This document shows positions 8,611 through 16,834 of a stretch of DNA of 34,951 bases, one piece after another (position 1 is the first letter of the stretch; the number at the start of each line of letters is the position of its first letter). Made by a program: the position numbers and the translations under genes. The stretch is from the NCBI GenBank assembly GCA_964371995.1, contig CAYJPG010000017.1, positions 1 to 34,951 on the forward strand, given 5' to 3'. The stretch is from SHZI01 sp964371995 (lineage in GTDB: Bacteria > Pseudomonadota > Gammaproteobacteria > Steroidobacterales > GCA-2729495). The notes beneath the pieces were generated by a model. That model was not told the origin of the DNA and searched no databases. It saw nothing but the letters and a program-made list of their open reading frames with translations.

Positions 8611-9444
8611 TCAGGCTGACTTCTGCTTCTTCTGGAAGCGCTCCATGAACTCTGGGGTCATGCCCTGGTCGGCAGCAAACTGGTTGAGGCGCGCGAGGCT
8701 CACTTTCTCATCAGATTTGGAGCGAGCGTATTCCTCGGTCTGTGTGGTGACCATGGTGCGCACCATGGGTGGAATCTTCATCAGCGCCTGCAGGGCATCT
8801 GAATCCCAGGTCATGCCAAGCTTGATTTCACTGCCCTTGAAGGCATCGGGGGATTCCCCGAGCTTGTGCATTGAAATATGACCCAGCGTACTGTGGAAAT
8901 AGTCCTGGCGGTCTTCGTCCCCGAGACCGATCGGCAGATTCATCTTCCGGATACGCTCTTCGCGGCCCATCTCGATCAGTTCTTCATCGAACACCAGCGC
9001 CTTGATCTTCGCGATGACAATGCCGCTGCTCTTTTCCAGCCTGACGATCTCCTCGGCCTCACACTCGGCGATCTGCGGGCACTCCTTGATGCTCGGTGGC
9101 TTGACGTGCAGTGACGGGATCATCGTGAAGCGCGTGTGTTCGAGTTCGTTGATGCCTTCCGGATAGAAACGCGCGGTTTCCATCATGTCGTCCAGATAGT
9201 CAGCGGACGGACAGTTGACGACGAACTCTTTCGTCTCGCAGATATTCTGGAACGTGTGCGAGCCCTGACGGAAACCGATGATCATGCGCGGATTCTTCGC
9301 CATCACGTCGTACTGCATGATGTGTGAATATGGTGCCGCGTTTATTTTGCCGTTCTTGTCGAGGCTGGTAATGATGGTGATGAGCTTCGGGAACAGCCAG
9401 ACATCCGAATACCAGAACGGACGGATCTTCGCTTCTTTCTTCAT
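8611..9444 (-). CDS. Flavin-reductase-like (DIM6/NTAB split-barrel) domain protein
   Basis: The protein has 277 residues. The N-terminal ~180 residues look like an FMN-binding split barrel of the flavin-reductase/DIM6 type: ITIITSLDKNGKINAAPYS, then MIIGFRQGSHTFQNI and EFVVNCPS, which is the usual order for this fold. The C-terminal ~90 residues (from about MNLPIGLGDEDRQDY) are helical and not recognised. There is no signal peptide, so it is probably cytoplasmic. The start is well fixed: ATG 9444 has AAGGAGG at 9457-9451, and ATGA overlaps the stop of the sugar-dehydrogenase gene. Proteins of this fold bind FMN and may reduce it with NAD(P)H or act as small oxidoreductases; the substrate is unknown here. 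A second, only distantly similar member lies at 14317-15207. Confidence 0.8.
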   Translation of the reverse strand: MKKEAKIRPFWYSDVWLFPKLITIITSLDKNGKINAAPYSHIMQYDVMAKNPRMIIGFRQGSHTFQNICETKEFVVNCPSADYLDDMMETARFYPEGINELEHTRFTMIPSLHVKPPSIKECPQIAECEAEEIVRLEKSSGIVIAKIKALVFDEELIEMGREERIRKMNLPIGLGDEDRQDYFHSTLGHISMHKLGESPDAFKGSEIKLGMTWDSDALQALMKIPPMVRTMVTTQTEEYARSKSDEKVSLARLNQFAADQGMTPEFMERFQKKQKSA

Positions 9445-11024
9445 GGCAAGCCTCCTTCGGGTACCAGACGGACGATTCGCGAACCGGCAGCATTTTCCAG
9501 CAGTATGTAGATCTCGCCTTGCGGACCGACTTCGATGTCGCGAAACCGTGCCAGATCCCTGATCAGCATCTCGGTGTGTACGACCTTGTTGTCCTTCAGT
9601 TCCATACGCAGCAGGTCGGTGGCGCGCAGCGTACCGACGATGATGTTGCGCTGCCATTTCGGAAACGCCTTGCCATCGTAGAACACAAAGCTTGAGATCG
9701 CCGGTGACGGGGTCATGTCCAGCACCGGAAACTCGGCATCCTTCGCATCCAGCGTGATACCGAGCGTGCGGCCAACGTCCACCGGCCGGCCATCGTAGTT
9801 CACGCCGCTGGTAAACAGCGGCCAGCCATAGTTGCGGCCGGGCTGCAGACGGTTCAGTTCATCGCCGCCGCGCGGTCCCATCTCCGTGCTCCACATCTCA
9901 CGCGTCCACGGGTTCCATTCCAGCCCCTGGGTACTGCGATGCCCATAGGTCCAGATGGACTTCAGTGCGCCGGGCGTATTGACGAAGGGATTGTCGGCCG
10001 GGATCTGTCCGTCATCGCGCACACGGTGCACCTTCCCATAGGGCTGGTCGAGTTCCTGGATACCCATGAACTCCAGCGGTGCCTTCATGCCGATGCTGAA
10101 ATAAAGGTTGTTCTGGTCATCAAAGGCGAGACGCCCGCCGGCAGTGAGATCGGAAGTATCGGTATAGGTCTCTTTGTCTGCCTGCCAGATGACCTGCTGA
10201 TCCACCCATTCACCGTCGCGAATACGGCCACGGATGATGCGGTTCATCGATACCGGGCGTCCGGTCTTGCGGCTCAGCGCGTTGCAGTCGGTGCAGCGGT
10301 CGGTGTGGTGGACGTAGATCCAGCCGTTCTTTGCATACTGCGGATGCAGGGCGACATCCAGCATCCAGCCAAGCCCCATGACCTGGCCAAGAAATACGCT
10401 GGAATCGTCATACACCGGCGGCGTACCGCGGATCGGCGCCGACTTCTTGCCATCTGCGCCGATGATGAAAAGCCCGCGCATGCGCTCGGTCAGCAGGATG
10501 CGGCCATCCGGCAGCAAGGCGATCGAAAAGGGCATCGGGTCCAGGCCTTCGGCCACCGGCTCGATGCGGAAGGTGTGTTGCTCGGCAAGCACCGGCCCGG
10601 TCGGAATAGCCAGCGGAATATTCTCCCGCTTGTCGAGAATGGTGGTGCCCTGCCGCTGCTCGGCCACATAGAGTGCAAGGTTCCAGATCTGTTTCTCATC
10701 GAGTGTTTCCGACCACGCCGGCATGCCCTTGTCGGGGGCCCCATTGGCAATGCTCAGCGCGATCTCCCGGACCGAATCACCGCGCAGCAGCTCCACGCCG
10801 ACCAGCGGCTTGCCCAGCGGTGTGCCGCGCAGGTCTTCGCCGTGGCAGGCACCGCACTGTTCGTTGAACTTCCTGATGAAAAGATCCTTCATCGGGATCT
10901 TGCTGAGCGCTGCCCAGTCGACCTTGCCGGGGTCAAAGCCCTGCGTGCGGCCATCGGTGGCTGCCAGCGCCAGGAAAGCCAGCAGAATCATGGCAGGTAC
11001 AGATGCGCGGCTAGTCATTCTCAT
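9441..11024 (-). CDS. Cytochrome c / PQQ-dependent aldose-type sugar dehydrogenase fusion
   Basis: The protein has 527 residues. After a signal peptide (about residues 1-28), a class-I cytochrome c module contains the haem site C57-G-A-C60-H61 and a likely distal Met at M101 (KGMPAW). From ~150 onward is a six-bladed soluble glucose/sorbosone dehydrogenase domain (Asd/YliI type): LLPDGRILLTERMRG, VALHPQYAKNGWIYV, GKVHRVRDDG, STEMGPRGGDELN and NYGWP are its usual blade motifs. It probably oxidises a sugar or sugar-like alcohol in the periplasm and passes electrons to its own haem. An unusual CTDC pair (about RCTDCNALSRKTGRP) may form a disulphide. ATG 11024 has GAGGA 6 nt upstream and overlaps the channel gene by 14 nt; the end overlaps the flavin-reductase-like gene. 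Substrate cannot be told. Confidence 0.88.
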   Translation of the reverse strand: MRMTSRASVPAMILLAFLALAATDGRTQGFDPGKVDWAALSKIPMKDLFIRKFNEQCGACHGEDLRGTPLGKPLVGVELLRGDSVREIALSIANGAPDKGMPAWSETLDEKQIWNLALYVAEQRQGTTILDKRENIPLAIPTGPVLAEQHTFRIEPVAEGLDPMPFSIALLPDGRILLTERMRGLFIIGADGKKSAPIRGTPPVYDDSSVFLGQVMGLGWMLDVALHPQYAKNGWIYVHHTDRCTDCNALSRKTGRPVSMNRIIRGRIRDGEWVDQQVIWQADKETYTDTSDLTAGGRLAFDDQNNLYFSIGMKAPLEFMGIQELDQPYGKVHRVRDDGQIPADNPFVNTPGALKSIWTYGHRSTQGLEWNPWTREMWSTEMGPRGGDELNRLQPGRNYGWPLFTSGVNYDGRPVDVGRTLGITLDAKDAEFPVLDMTPSPAISSFVFYDGKAFPKWQRNIIVGTLRATDLLRMELKDNKVVHTEMLIRDLARFRDIEVGPQGEIYILLENAAGSRIVRLVPEGGLP

Positions 11025-11808
11025 GGCGAATCCTCAGTAGTGCGCCGCATGCCTTGCAGTGGACGGCATCGGCATCATGACGCTGCAACCCGCAGCTCTC
11101 ACAGTTAAAGCGAACCTTCGGTGTACGGATCGTGACCTGCACCAGGCGGAAGAACAGCGACACGCCGCCGATCATGATGACGATCGACAGCAATCGGCCA
11201 CCCGGCCCTGGCAGGACGATATCGCCATAGCCGGTAGTCGTCAGCGTCGTTACCGTGAAGTACAGGGAATCCATGAAAGACCGGACCGTCGGCACACGCG
11301 CGGCGAAGCCCGCATGGACCAGACTGCTCATGACGAAGATGAACACGAAAAGGTTCGCGACAGCCTTCGTCGTTTCGGCAAGCTGCGTGTTGCGCCACCG
11401 GCCGCCACCGATCACGCGCCAGAACGTCTCGCCATGGACTAGCGAATAGGCGCGCAATACCCGCAGAAAACCGAGATTGGCTGCGTAGACCGGGATCACC
11501 AGCGAGAGCAGCACCGCAAAATCTGCCCACACCAGGGGTCGACGGATCCAGCGGCGCAGGTTGCCATAACTCCAGCCACGCGCTGCGAGGTCAAGTGCCA
11601 GCACGGCCGCGATACAGAAGTCGATGATCAGAAAAAGGGTGCCATGTTCGAGGAACGGCGACATGATGAAGAAAGAGATCAGGACGCCATCAAGCACCAG
11701 CATGAAGCCCTGAAAGCGAACGCCGGCAGGACTCGCGCTGAAGTAGAGATCATGCACGAACATGCGGCTTTTCCGCCATGACAAGCCGGTTGACTGGCCC
11801 AGTGTCAC
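11011..11808 (-). CDS. Voltage-gated-type K+ channel with C-terminal zinc ribbon
   Basis: The protein has 265 residues. Four hydrophobic segments (about 34-50, 58-76, 94-112 and 150-168) precede a pore loop with the K+ selectivity filter TTGYGD (191-196), then a last helix (~205-225). The S4-like segment (FLRVLRA) carries few arginines, so voltage sensing is doubtful. After the pore comes a short tail with C236-x2-C239 and C251-x2-C254, a four-Cys zinc ribbon. The usual RCK domain is absent. GTG 11808 is preferred because GAGGA is 7 nt upstream; ATG 11763 is a weaker alternative that would drop 15 residues. It is first in a chain with the sugar dehydrogenase and flavin-reductase-like genes (3' end overlaps by 14 nt). 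K+ conduction is inferred from the filter. Confidence 0.85.
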   Translation of the reverse strand: MTLGQSTGLSWRKSRMFVHDLYFSASPAGVRFQGFMLVLDGVLISFFIMSPFLEHGTLFLIIDFCIAAVLALDLAARGWSYGNLRRWIRRPLVWADFAVLLSLVIPVYAANLGFLRVLRAYSLVHGETFWRVIGGGRWRNTQLAETTKAVANLFVFIFVMSSLVHAGFAARVPTVRSFMDSLYFTVTTLTTTGYGDIVLPGPGGRLLSIVIMIGGVSLFFRLVQVTIRTPKVRFNCESCGLQRHDADAVHCKACGALLRIRHEND

Positions 11809-11810
11809 AT

Positions 11811-11929
11811 GGAATTCCTCACACCCACCGCACTTAGTCTACCCGTACGAGCAGCCGGTTGCGTAGCTGACGGGCGCAACTGCCCGGGTTCTGGCAACAT
11901 GTCCGAAAACCCGACAAGAGGCACTGACC
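11811..11929. other. Divergent intergenic region, channel operon versus permease
   Basis: About 119 bp between the GTG of the channel gene and the TTG of the permease. It contains the two ribosome-binding sites (GAGGA at 11820-11816 on minus; AAGAGG at 11916-11921 on plus). I found no convincing sigma-70 promoter pair or operator palindrome. Confidence 0.4.
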
Positions 11930-13744
11930 TTGCCGAACGCGCATGCCGTTGCCGTACTGATCGTCACGATCCTCGTGTTCTATCTGTACACGCGCCGCTG
12001 GATCCGTATGGAACTGGTATCGCTGTTGCTGCTCGCTGCGCTGCTGTCGATTTTCTATGTCTTTCCGTATGTAACATCGCAGGCCCGGATCACCGAGACC
12101 GTGGTGCTGCAATCCTTTGGTCATCCGGCACTGGTTGCGATCTGCTCGCTGATGGTGCTCGGCCGGGGCCTCACCATGACCGGTGCGCTCGAGCCGGTCG
12201 TGCGCGTTCTGGCGAAGATCTGGGCGCTGAATCGCTGGCTCGGTCTGCTGCTTACCCTGATTCTCGCCGCCATCGCCAGCGGTTTCATCAACGACACACC
12301 GGTGCTGGTACTCATGCTGCCGATGCTCCTGAGCCTCGCGGAGCGCACCGGCTACCCGGCTTCCAAAACGCTGATGCCGGTGAACTTTGCGATTCTGACC
12401 GGCGGCATGCTGACAAGCATCGGCACCTCGACGAACCTTCTGGTCCTGTCGATTGCCACCGACCTCGGTATGAAGCCAATGGGGCTGTTTGACTTCACGT
12501 CGATCACTGCCATTGCCCTGCTGGTCGCAATGCCCTACCTCTGGCTGATAGTCCCGCGCCTGCTGCCGGGGACATTGGGAGCAAGCAAACAGCTGCGACG
12601 GCAGTTCGAAGCGCGAATCGTGGTCAGCGCCGAGCATGACCGTCTCGCAGGGCACCAGATCGGGGAACTGACCAAACTGCTTGGCAAAGAACTGCCGCTC
12701 ATCGAAATCATTCGCAAGAAAAGCCCGGTGGACAAGAACACGATTGAACTGATCGAAGCTGGTGACGTGCTGGTCCTGCGCGATACGCCGGCCGGCCTGC
12801 GGGAGATTGCCGACGTTCTGCGCGTGGACCTGTTCGACCGTTACGGTGAAGGCCGCTTTGCCGGAGTTGATGCGCCAGACAGCGACGTCAGCCTCGCCGA
12901 AGCTGTCATCGGCTCGGATTCCGGTCTCGTCGGACGCACCTTGTCGGGCGCCGGCTTTTCCGAGCAGTTCGGTGTCGTGGTCGTCGGCGTGATGCGCAGC
13001 ACCGAGGAAATCCTGCGCGACGGCCGGCCAATCGGCGATGTGCCGATGGCACCAGGCGACGTGCTGCTGGTGCAGGGCGAGAACAAGCGCCTGGAAGCAC
13101 TCAAGAGTGAGCCGCATCTGCTGATGCTGGACAGCAGCCTGCAGTTGCCGCGCTCGCCGCTGGCCTGGCGCGCAATGCTGATCATGCTGGTCGTGATCAT
13201 CGCGGCTGCCACGAAAATCCTGCCCATTCACGTCGCCGCATTTTTCGGCGTCATCGCGATGCTCCTGACCCAGTGCGTCAAGCTGGAGGGTCTCGGTTCA
13301 GCGCTGAGTCCGGCAGTCGTACTGCTGGTCGCGTCGAGTATTGCACTGGGTTCGACTCTGGTCAGCACCGGCGCCGCCGACTGGATCGCCACCGGCGTTT
13401 CATTCATGGTCGAGCGGGCCACGCCGTCAGTGCAACTGGCCATTTTCATGGCCTTTTCCGCCATCCTCACCAACTTTGTCTCGAACAGCGCGGCGGCGGC
13501 GGTCGGCACACCCATCGCCATCGCCACGGCGGCGCAACTGGGTTCACCACTCGAACCCTTCGTGCTCGCCATCCTTTTCGGCGCCAATTTGAGTTTCGCC
13601 ACACCGATGGCATATCAGACCAATTTGCTGGTAATGAATGCTGCCGGCTACAAGTTCGGAGACTTTCTGCGTGCCGGGCTGCCACTGGTCGCACTCATGC
13701 TGGTCACGCTGTCCATTCTGCTTGCACAGCGCTACGGGCTCTGA
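11930..13744 (+). CDS. SLC13/DASS-type permease with two RCK_C domains
   Basis: The protein has 604 residues. Two membrane halves (about residues 1-205 and 415-604) flank a soluble middle with two TrkA-C/RCK_C modules (~225-305 and ~315-400; LIEAGDVLVLRDTP and MAPGDVLLVQGENK are their final strands). The first half has INDTPV and GTSTNL and the second has SNSAAAAVGTP, corresponding to the paired SNT-like substrate/Na+ motifs of the divalent-anion transporter family. The likely substrate is sulfate or another small anion, or a dicarboxylate; it is not determinable here. The start is TTG with AAGAGG 8 nt upstream, and no better ATG lies before the first helix. The central RCK_C pair is standard for this branch (SAC1/YfbS-like) and suggests ligand gating. 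It is the first gene of a plus-strand run. Confidence 0.9.
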   Translation: MPNAHAVAVLIVTILVFYLYTRRWIRMELVSLLLLAALLSIFYVFPYVTSQARITETVVLQSFGHPALVAICSLMVLGRGLTMTGALEPVVRVLAKIWALNRWLGLLLTLILAAIASGFINDTPVLVLMLPMLLSLAERTGYPASKTLMPVNFAILTGGMLTSIGTSTNLLVLSIATDLGMKPMGLFDFTSITAIALLVAMPYLWLIVPRLLPGTLGASKQLRRQFEARIVVSAEHDRLAGHQIGELTKLLGKELPLIEIIRKKSPVDKNTIELIEAGDVLVLRDTPAGLREIADVLRVDLFDRYGEGRFAGVDAPDSDVSLAEAVIGSDSGLVGRTLSGAGFSEQFGVVVVGVMRSTEEILRDGRPIGDVPMAPGDVLLVQGENKRLEALKSEPHLLMLDSSLQLPRSPLAWRAMLIMLVVIIAAATKILPIHVAAFFGVIAMLLTQCVKLEGLGSALSPAVVLLVASSIALGSTLVSTGAADWIATGVSFMVERATPSVQLAIFMAFSAILTNFVSNSAAAAVGTPIAIATAAQLGSPLEPFVLAILFGANLSFATPMAYQTNLLVMNAAGYKFGDFLRAGLPLVALMLVTLSILLAQRYGL

Positions 13745-13780
13745 TTAGCTGTAGCGGACGGATGAGTACGGGGCCAGCAC

Positions 13781-14299
13781 ATGGTCAGCAAGAAAAACGG
13801 CAAACAGGGAAAAAGCGGGCGGCCGCTGAAGGTCGTGGGGCGCAACGGTTCGATACGCCCGGCACGGCGCAAGAAGGGTGCAAACGGAGGCGATCCTGAT
13901 GGCGGATCAGCCCCGGTCAGCTTTCCGGTTGTCGTCGAGTTCGTGCGTGGCAGTCCAACGCCGGGACCCGAGAGCCTCCGGAACATTTACCAATGTGCCA
14001 GATGGCTGACCCGGCATGGCAAGGAATGCGTGACGGTGGTCGGGCATGCCAATAATCGCGGCTGGACCAAGGGTGCCAAGGCCCTGGCTGGCGCAAGGGT
14101 CGCAGCAGTCACTGATCTGCTGGTCCTGCTCGGCGCGAAACCGGCCCAGCTCATCCCGATCTCGGCGACCCGGCTACATTCGATTCCGGTCGGCTCCACG
14201 CTCGGTGAGCGACGGCAACACCGGGTAGTTGTGATCTTTCGTCATGAGCCGCCGCAGGTACGTCTGCGCCAGACACTCCGCCGGGCAACCGGTCGCTAA
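13781..14299 (+). CDS. Small OmpA-like domain protein without signal peptide
   Basis: The protein has 172 residues. The first ~45 residues are rich in Lys, Arg and Gly with no hydrophobic segment. Residues ~50-155 follow the OmpA C-terminal (peptidoglycan-binding) pattern: beta strand VSFPVVVEF, helix LRNIYQCARWL, strand CVTVVGHANNRG, helix GARVAAVTDLLVLLGAK, and a final strand HRVVVIF after RRQ. The key Asp of the canonical GHTD motif is replaced (GHAN). With no recognisable signal peptide or anchor, export and peptidoglycan binding are uncertain; the domain may have another role. It lies 36 bp after the permease and 17 bp before the flavin-reductase-like gene, in the same direction. The Shine-Dalgarno (GGGG, 13771-13774 region) is weak. 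The true start could differ. Confidence 0.7.
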   Translation: MVSKKNGKQGKSGRPLKVVGRNGSIRPARRKKGANGGDPDGGSAPVSFPVVVEFVRGSPTPGPESLRNIYQCARWLTRHGKECVTVVGHANNRGWTKGAKALAGARVAAVTDLLVLLGAKPAQLIPISATRLHSIPVGSTLGERRQHRVVVIFRHEPPQVRLRQTLRRATGR

Positions 14300-14316
14300 A
14301 TACACTGGAACACTGC

Positions 14317-15207
14317 TTGAATCTTTCAGATCTCTTTCGCCGCCACCCGCGAACCATCGATGAACCTTTTGTTGTCAGTCCAATGCGCGACAACTGGTAT
14401 CAGGCCAGCGCCTACTGGCCCTCCTCATTTGCCCTCATCACGACGGTCAATGAGCAGGGCGCGACCAATATCGGGCCTTACCAGCTCAGCTTTCCTTTTG
14501 AGGTAATCGGTGGACGTTCTTTTCTGGTCTGCAGCCGGCAGAACTCCAACACCGACCGGCATATCAAGCGCGGCGTTGTATGTGCGATGAACTTCGTCGA
14601 ATTTGACCGCCGCACGCTGAAGAAAATCGTCAGCCTCGGCTACCCGGGACAGGACACCGCGGAGAAGATGCGCGACAACCCTTACACGCTGATCGACAGC
14701 CCTACATCCGGGCGGGAGTCTGATGGCAAACGTTTCCCGAAAATCCTCAAGGAAGCCTTCCAGGTTTTCGAGTGTACGTGGGATGCAGAGCAGCCCATAC
14801 GCGACAATGGCAAGACGCCCGAGTATTTCGTGCTGAGGATCGACAATATCCTGCTCAAGCAGACATGGGCCACCAACATCGAAGAAGGCACGCGGCAGAT
14901 GCCACAAATGCCGATCACCTATGGCTTTCGCGATGGCGGGAAGTTCTGGTTTGCCGAGCACAAGAAGCCCTTCTGGCTGCCGACGCCGACCGACAAGGGG
15001 CCCAAGGAAGAGGCGATCATGTATGAGGCGAACCGTCTCGACCCCGGGGTGAGCTTTACCCGCGATGCCTGCCGCCAGCTGACCGGCGTACCGAAGCCTT
15101 TCATCAAGACGGTACTCAAGGGCATTGTCAAACAGGCCAGGGAACGAGGGATTACCGAAGTAGACCGCGAATTCGTATTGAAGCTGCAGAAAGAGCGCGA
15201 CAGCTAA
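14317..15207 (+). CDS. Flavin-reductase-like (split-barrel) family protein
   Basis: The protein has 296 residues. The segment from ~25 to ~200 has the order expected for an FMN split barrel: WYQASAYWPSSFALITTVNEQGATNIGPYQLSFPF, then SFLVCSRQNSNTDRHIKR and VCAMNFVEF. The C-terminal ~90 residues are helical with no assigned domain. It is therefore probably an FMN-binding oxidoreductase or reductase of unknown substrate. The start used is TTG 14317 with only a weak upstream GGAA; an ATG at 14383 (MRDNW) is possible but would cut the N-terminus close to the domain. Its stop TAA shares one base with the ATG of the GNAT-nitrilase gene (TAATG), indicating translational coupling and hinting that the two products act together. 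It is only distantly related to the protein at 8611-9444. Confidence 0.78.
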   Translation: MNLSDLFRRHPRTIDEPFVVSPMRDNWYQASAYWPSSFALITTVNEQGATNIGPYQLSFPFEVIGGRSFLVCSRQNSNTDRHIKRGVVCAMNFVEFDRRTLKKIVSLGYPGQDTAEKMRDNPYTLIDSPTSGRESDGKRFPKILKEAFQVFECTWDAEQPIRDNGKTPEYFVLRIDNILLKQTWATNIEEGTRQMPQMPITYGFRDGGKFWFAEHKKPFWLPTPTDKGPKEEAIMYEANRLDPGVSFTRDACRQLTGVPKPFIKTVLKGIVKQARERGITEVDREFVLKLQKERDS

Positions 15208-16784
15208 TGGCATCAACAGAAAAAAATACCGCGCGACTGAAAGTCCGTGAAGCCGGTCTTGAGGATGTACCCGCCATCAGCAAGCTTGTCGAACGCGTCT
15301 ACCCGGGCATGCCACCTTACCCGGATGCGATGCTGCGCGGGCAGATCAATGCCTTCCCGGAAGGCGTCTGGGTAGCGGAACTCGGCGAAGACATCGTCGG
15401 CTACTGCGCGACTATCCGCCTGAAGGAAGACAAGGCGCTCAGCGAGCATACCTGGCGCACCGTGACCGGTGGCGGTTATGGCTCTACGCACGATGCCACT
15501 GGCGAGTACCTTTATGGCTACGAGGTTTGCGTAGACCCGCAGATGCGTCGCTACCGCATCGGCCAACGTTTCTACCGTGAACGCCGGCGCCTGGCCGAGT
15601 TTCGGCGGCTGAAGGGCATCGTCATCGCCGGACGCATTCCGAACTATTCCCGCCATGCCCGCCGTTTCGACGGGCCGGAAGCCTATGTCGAGGCTGTGCG
15701 CAACAAGCAGATCAATGATCCGGTACTCGGTTTCCAGATCCGCATGGGATTCGAACCGGTCAGGGTGTTGCGCGACTATCTGCCAATGGATCACGAGTCC
15801 GGCGGCAACGCTGTACAGCTCGTATGGCACAACCCGCAATACTCGCCGGCCCCTGCAGCGACAGCAAAGCAGCCGAAACCGTTCCAGCGTGCGGCGCTTA
15901 ACCGTGTGCGCGTGGCCACCGTGCAGTACAAGCAGCGACGCATCACTTCCTTCGACGAGTTCAGGAAGATGGTGACTTATTTCGTCGACGTCACCGGCGA
16001 CTACGGCGCGGATTTCGTTGTTTTTCCGGAGCTCTTCACGCTGCAGCTGCTGTCACTGGAAAGCGAGGAACTGAAGCCGCACGAATCCATCGCGACCATC
16101 GCCCGCTACGAGGAGGCGATCATTTCGATGTTCAGCGAGCTCGCAGTGCGCTACAACATCAACATCATCGGCGGCTCGACGCCCGCACTGCGCGACGACA
16201 GCATCCGCAATGTCTGCCACGTTTTTCGCCGCGACGGCACACTGGCGATGCAGGAAAAAATTCACCCGACGCCCAACGAGCGCTACTGGTGGAACGTCGA
16301 GGGTGGCGACGAACTCAACCTGATCGATACCGACTGCGGTCCAATCGGTGTACTGATCTGCTATGACTCGGAGTTCCCGGAGCTGTCGCGCCACCTGGTA
16401 GACCAGGGTATCAATATCCTGTTCGTACCCTTCCTGACCGACGAAAGGCAGAGCTACTGCCGGGTGCGCTTCTGCGCGCAGGCACGTGCGGTCGAAAACC
16501 AGATCTACGTCGTCATGTCCGGCAGCTGCGGCAATCTGCCCAACGTCAAGAACATCGATATCCACTACGCACAGAGCTGCATCCTGACGCCCTGCGACTT
16601 CCCGTTCTCGCGCGATGGTGTCGCGGCAGACACCACGCCGAATGTGGAAATGGTGGCCTTCGCCGACCTCAGCCTGCGTGCGCTGCGCGAGGCACGGCAG
16701 ACCGGCACGGTGCTGAACCTCAAAGACCGCCGCCATGATCTGTACAGCGTGGTCTGGCATGGTAAGGTTAAACGCAGCAGCTGA
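15207..16784 (+). CDS. GNAT acetyltransferase-nitrilase fusion protein
   Basis: The protein has 525 residues. Residues ~10-195 form a GNAT-type domain (YEVCVDPQMRRYRIGQRFYRERR corresponds to the acetyl-CoA loop region; MGFEPVRVLRDYL to the last strands). After a Pro/Ala linker, residues ~232-510 form a carbon-nitrogen hydrolase with the full Glu-Lys-Cys triad: E275 (VVFPE), K351 (EKIHPTP) and C385 (LICYDSEFPE). The same architecture is known from Bacillus YhcX and related proteins, whose physiological substrates are poorly defined. The nitrilase part should cleave an amide or nitrile C-N bond; whether the GNAT part is active is unknown, because its R/Q-x-x-G-x-G/A loop looks degenerate (RYRIGQR). 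It is cytoplasmic and coupled to the upstream flavin-reductase-like gene by TAATG. Confidence 0.9.
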   Translation: MASTEKNTARLKVREAGLEDVPAISKLVERVYPGMPPYPDAMLRGQINAFPEGVWVAELGEDIVGYCATIRLKEDKALSEHTWRTVTGGGYGSTHDATGEYLYGYEVCVDPQMRRYRIGQRFYRERRRLAEFRRLKGIVIAGRIPNYSRHARRFDGPEAYVEAVRNKQINDPVLGFQIRMGFEPVRVLRDYLPMDHESGGNAVQLVWHNPQYSPAPAATAKQPKPFQRAALNRVRVATVQYKQRRITSFDEFRKMVTYFVDVTGDYGADFVVFPELFTLQLLSLESEELKPHESIATIARYEEAIISMFSELAVRYNINIIGGSTPALRDDSIRNVCHVFRRDGTLAMQEKIHPTPNERYWWNVEGGDELNLIDTDCGPIGVLICYDSEFPELSRHLVDQGINILFVPFLTDERQSYCRVRFCAQARAVENQIYVVMSGSCGNLPNVKNIDIHYAQSCILTPCDFPFSRDGVAADTTPNVEMVAFADLSLRALREARQTGTVLNLKDRRHDLYSVVWHGKVKRSS

Positions 16785-16834
16785 AACGCCCTTTGACGGG
16801 CATCCGATCAACACCAAACAAGGAGAAACAACCC

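Noticed and set aside
11834..13231. 465-codon open frame on the minus strand opposite the SLC13-type permease
   Set aside because: Gln/Asp/His-rich shadow of the permease; no domain, no signal, no ribosome-binding site.
16793..16798. TTGACG before sodB as a -35 box
   Set aside because: No -10 at 16-18 bp, and the predicted start of transcription would fall at the ribosome-binding site.
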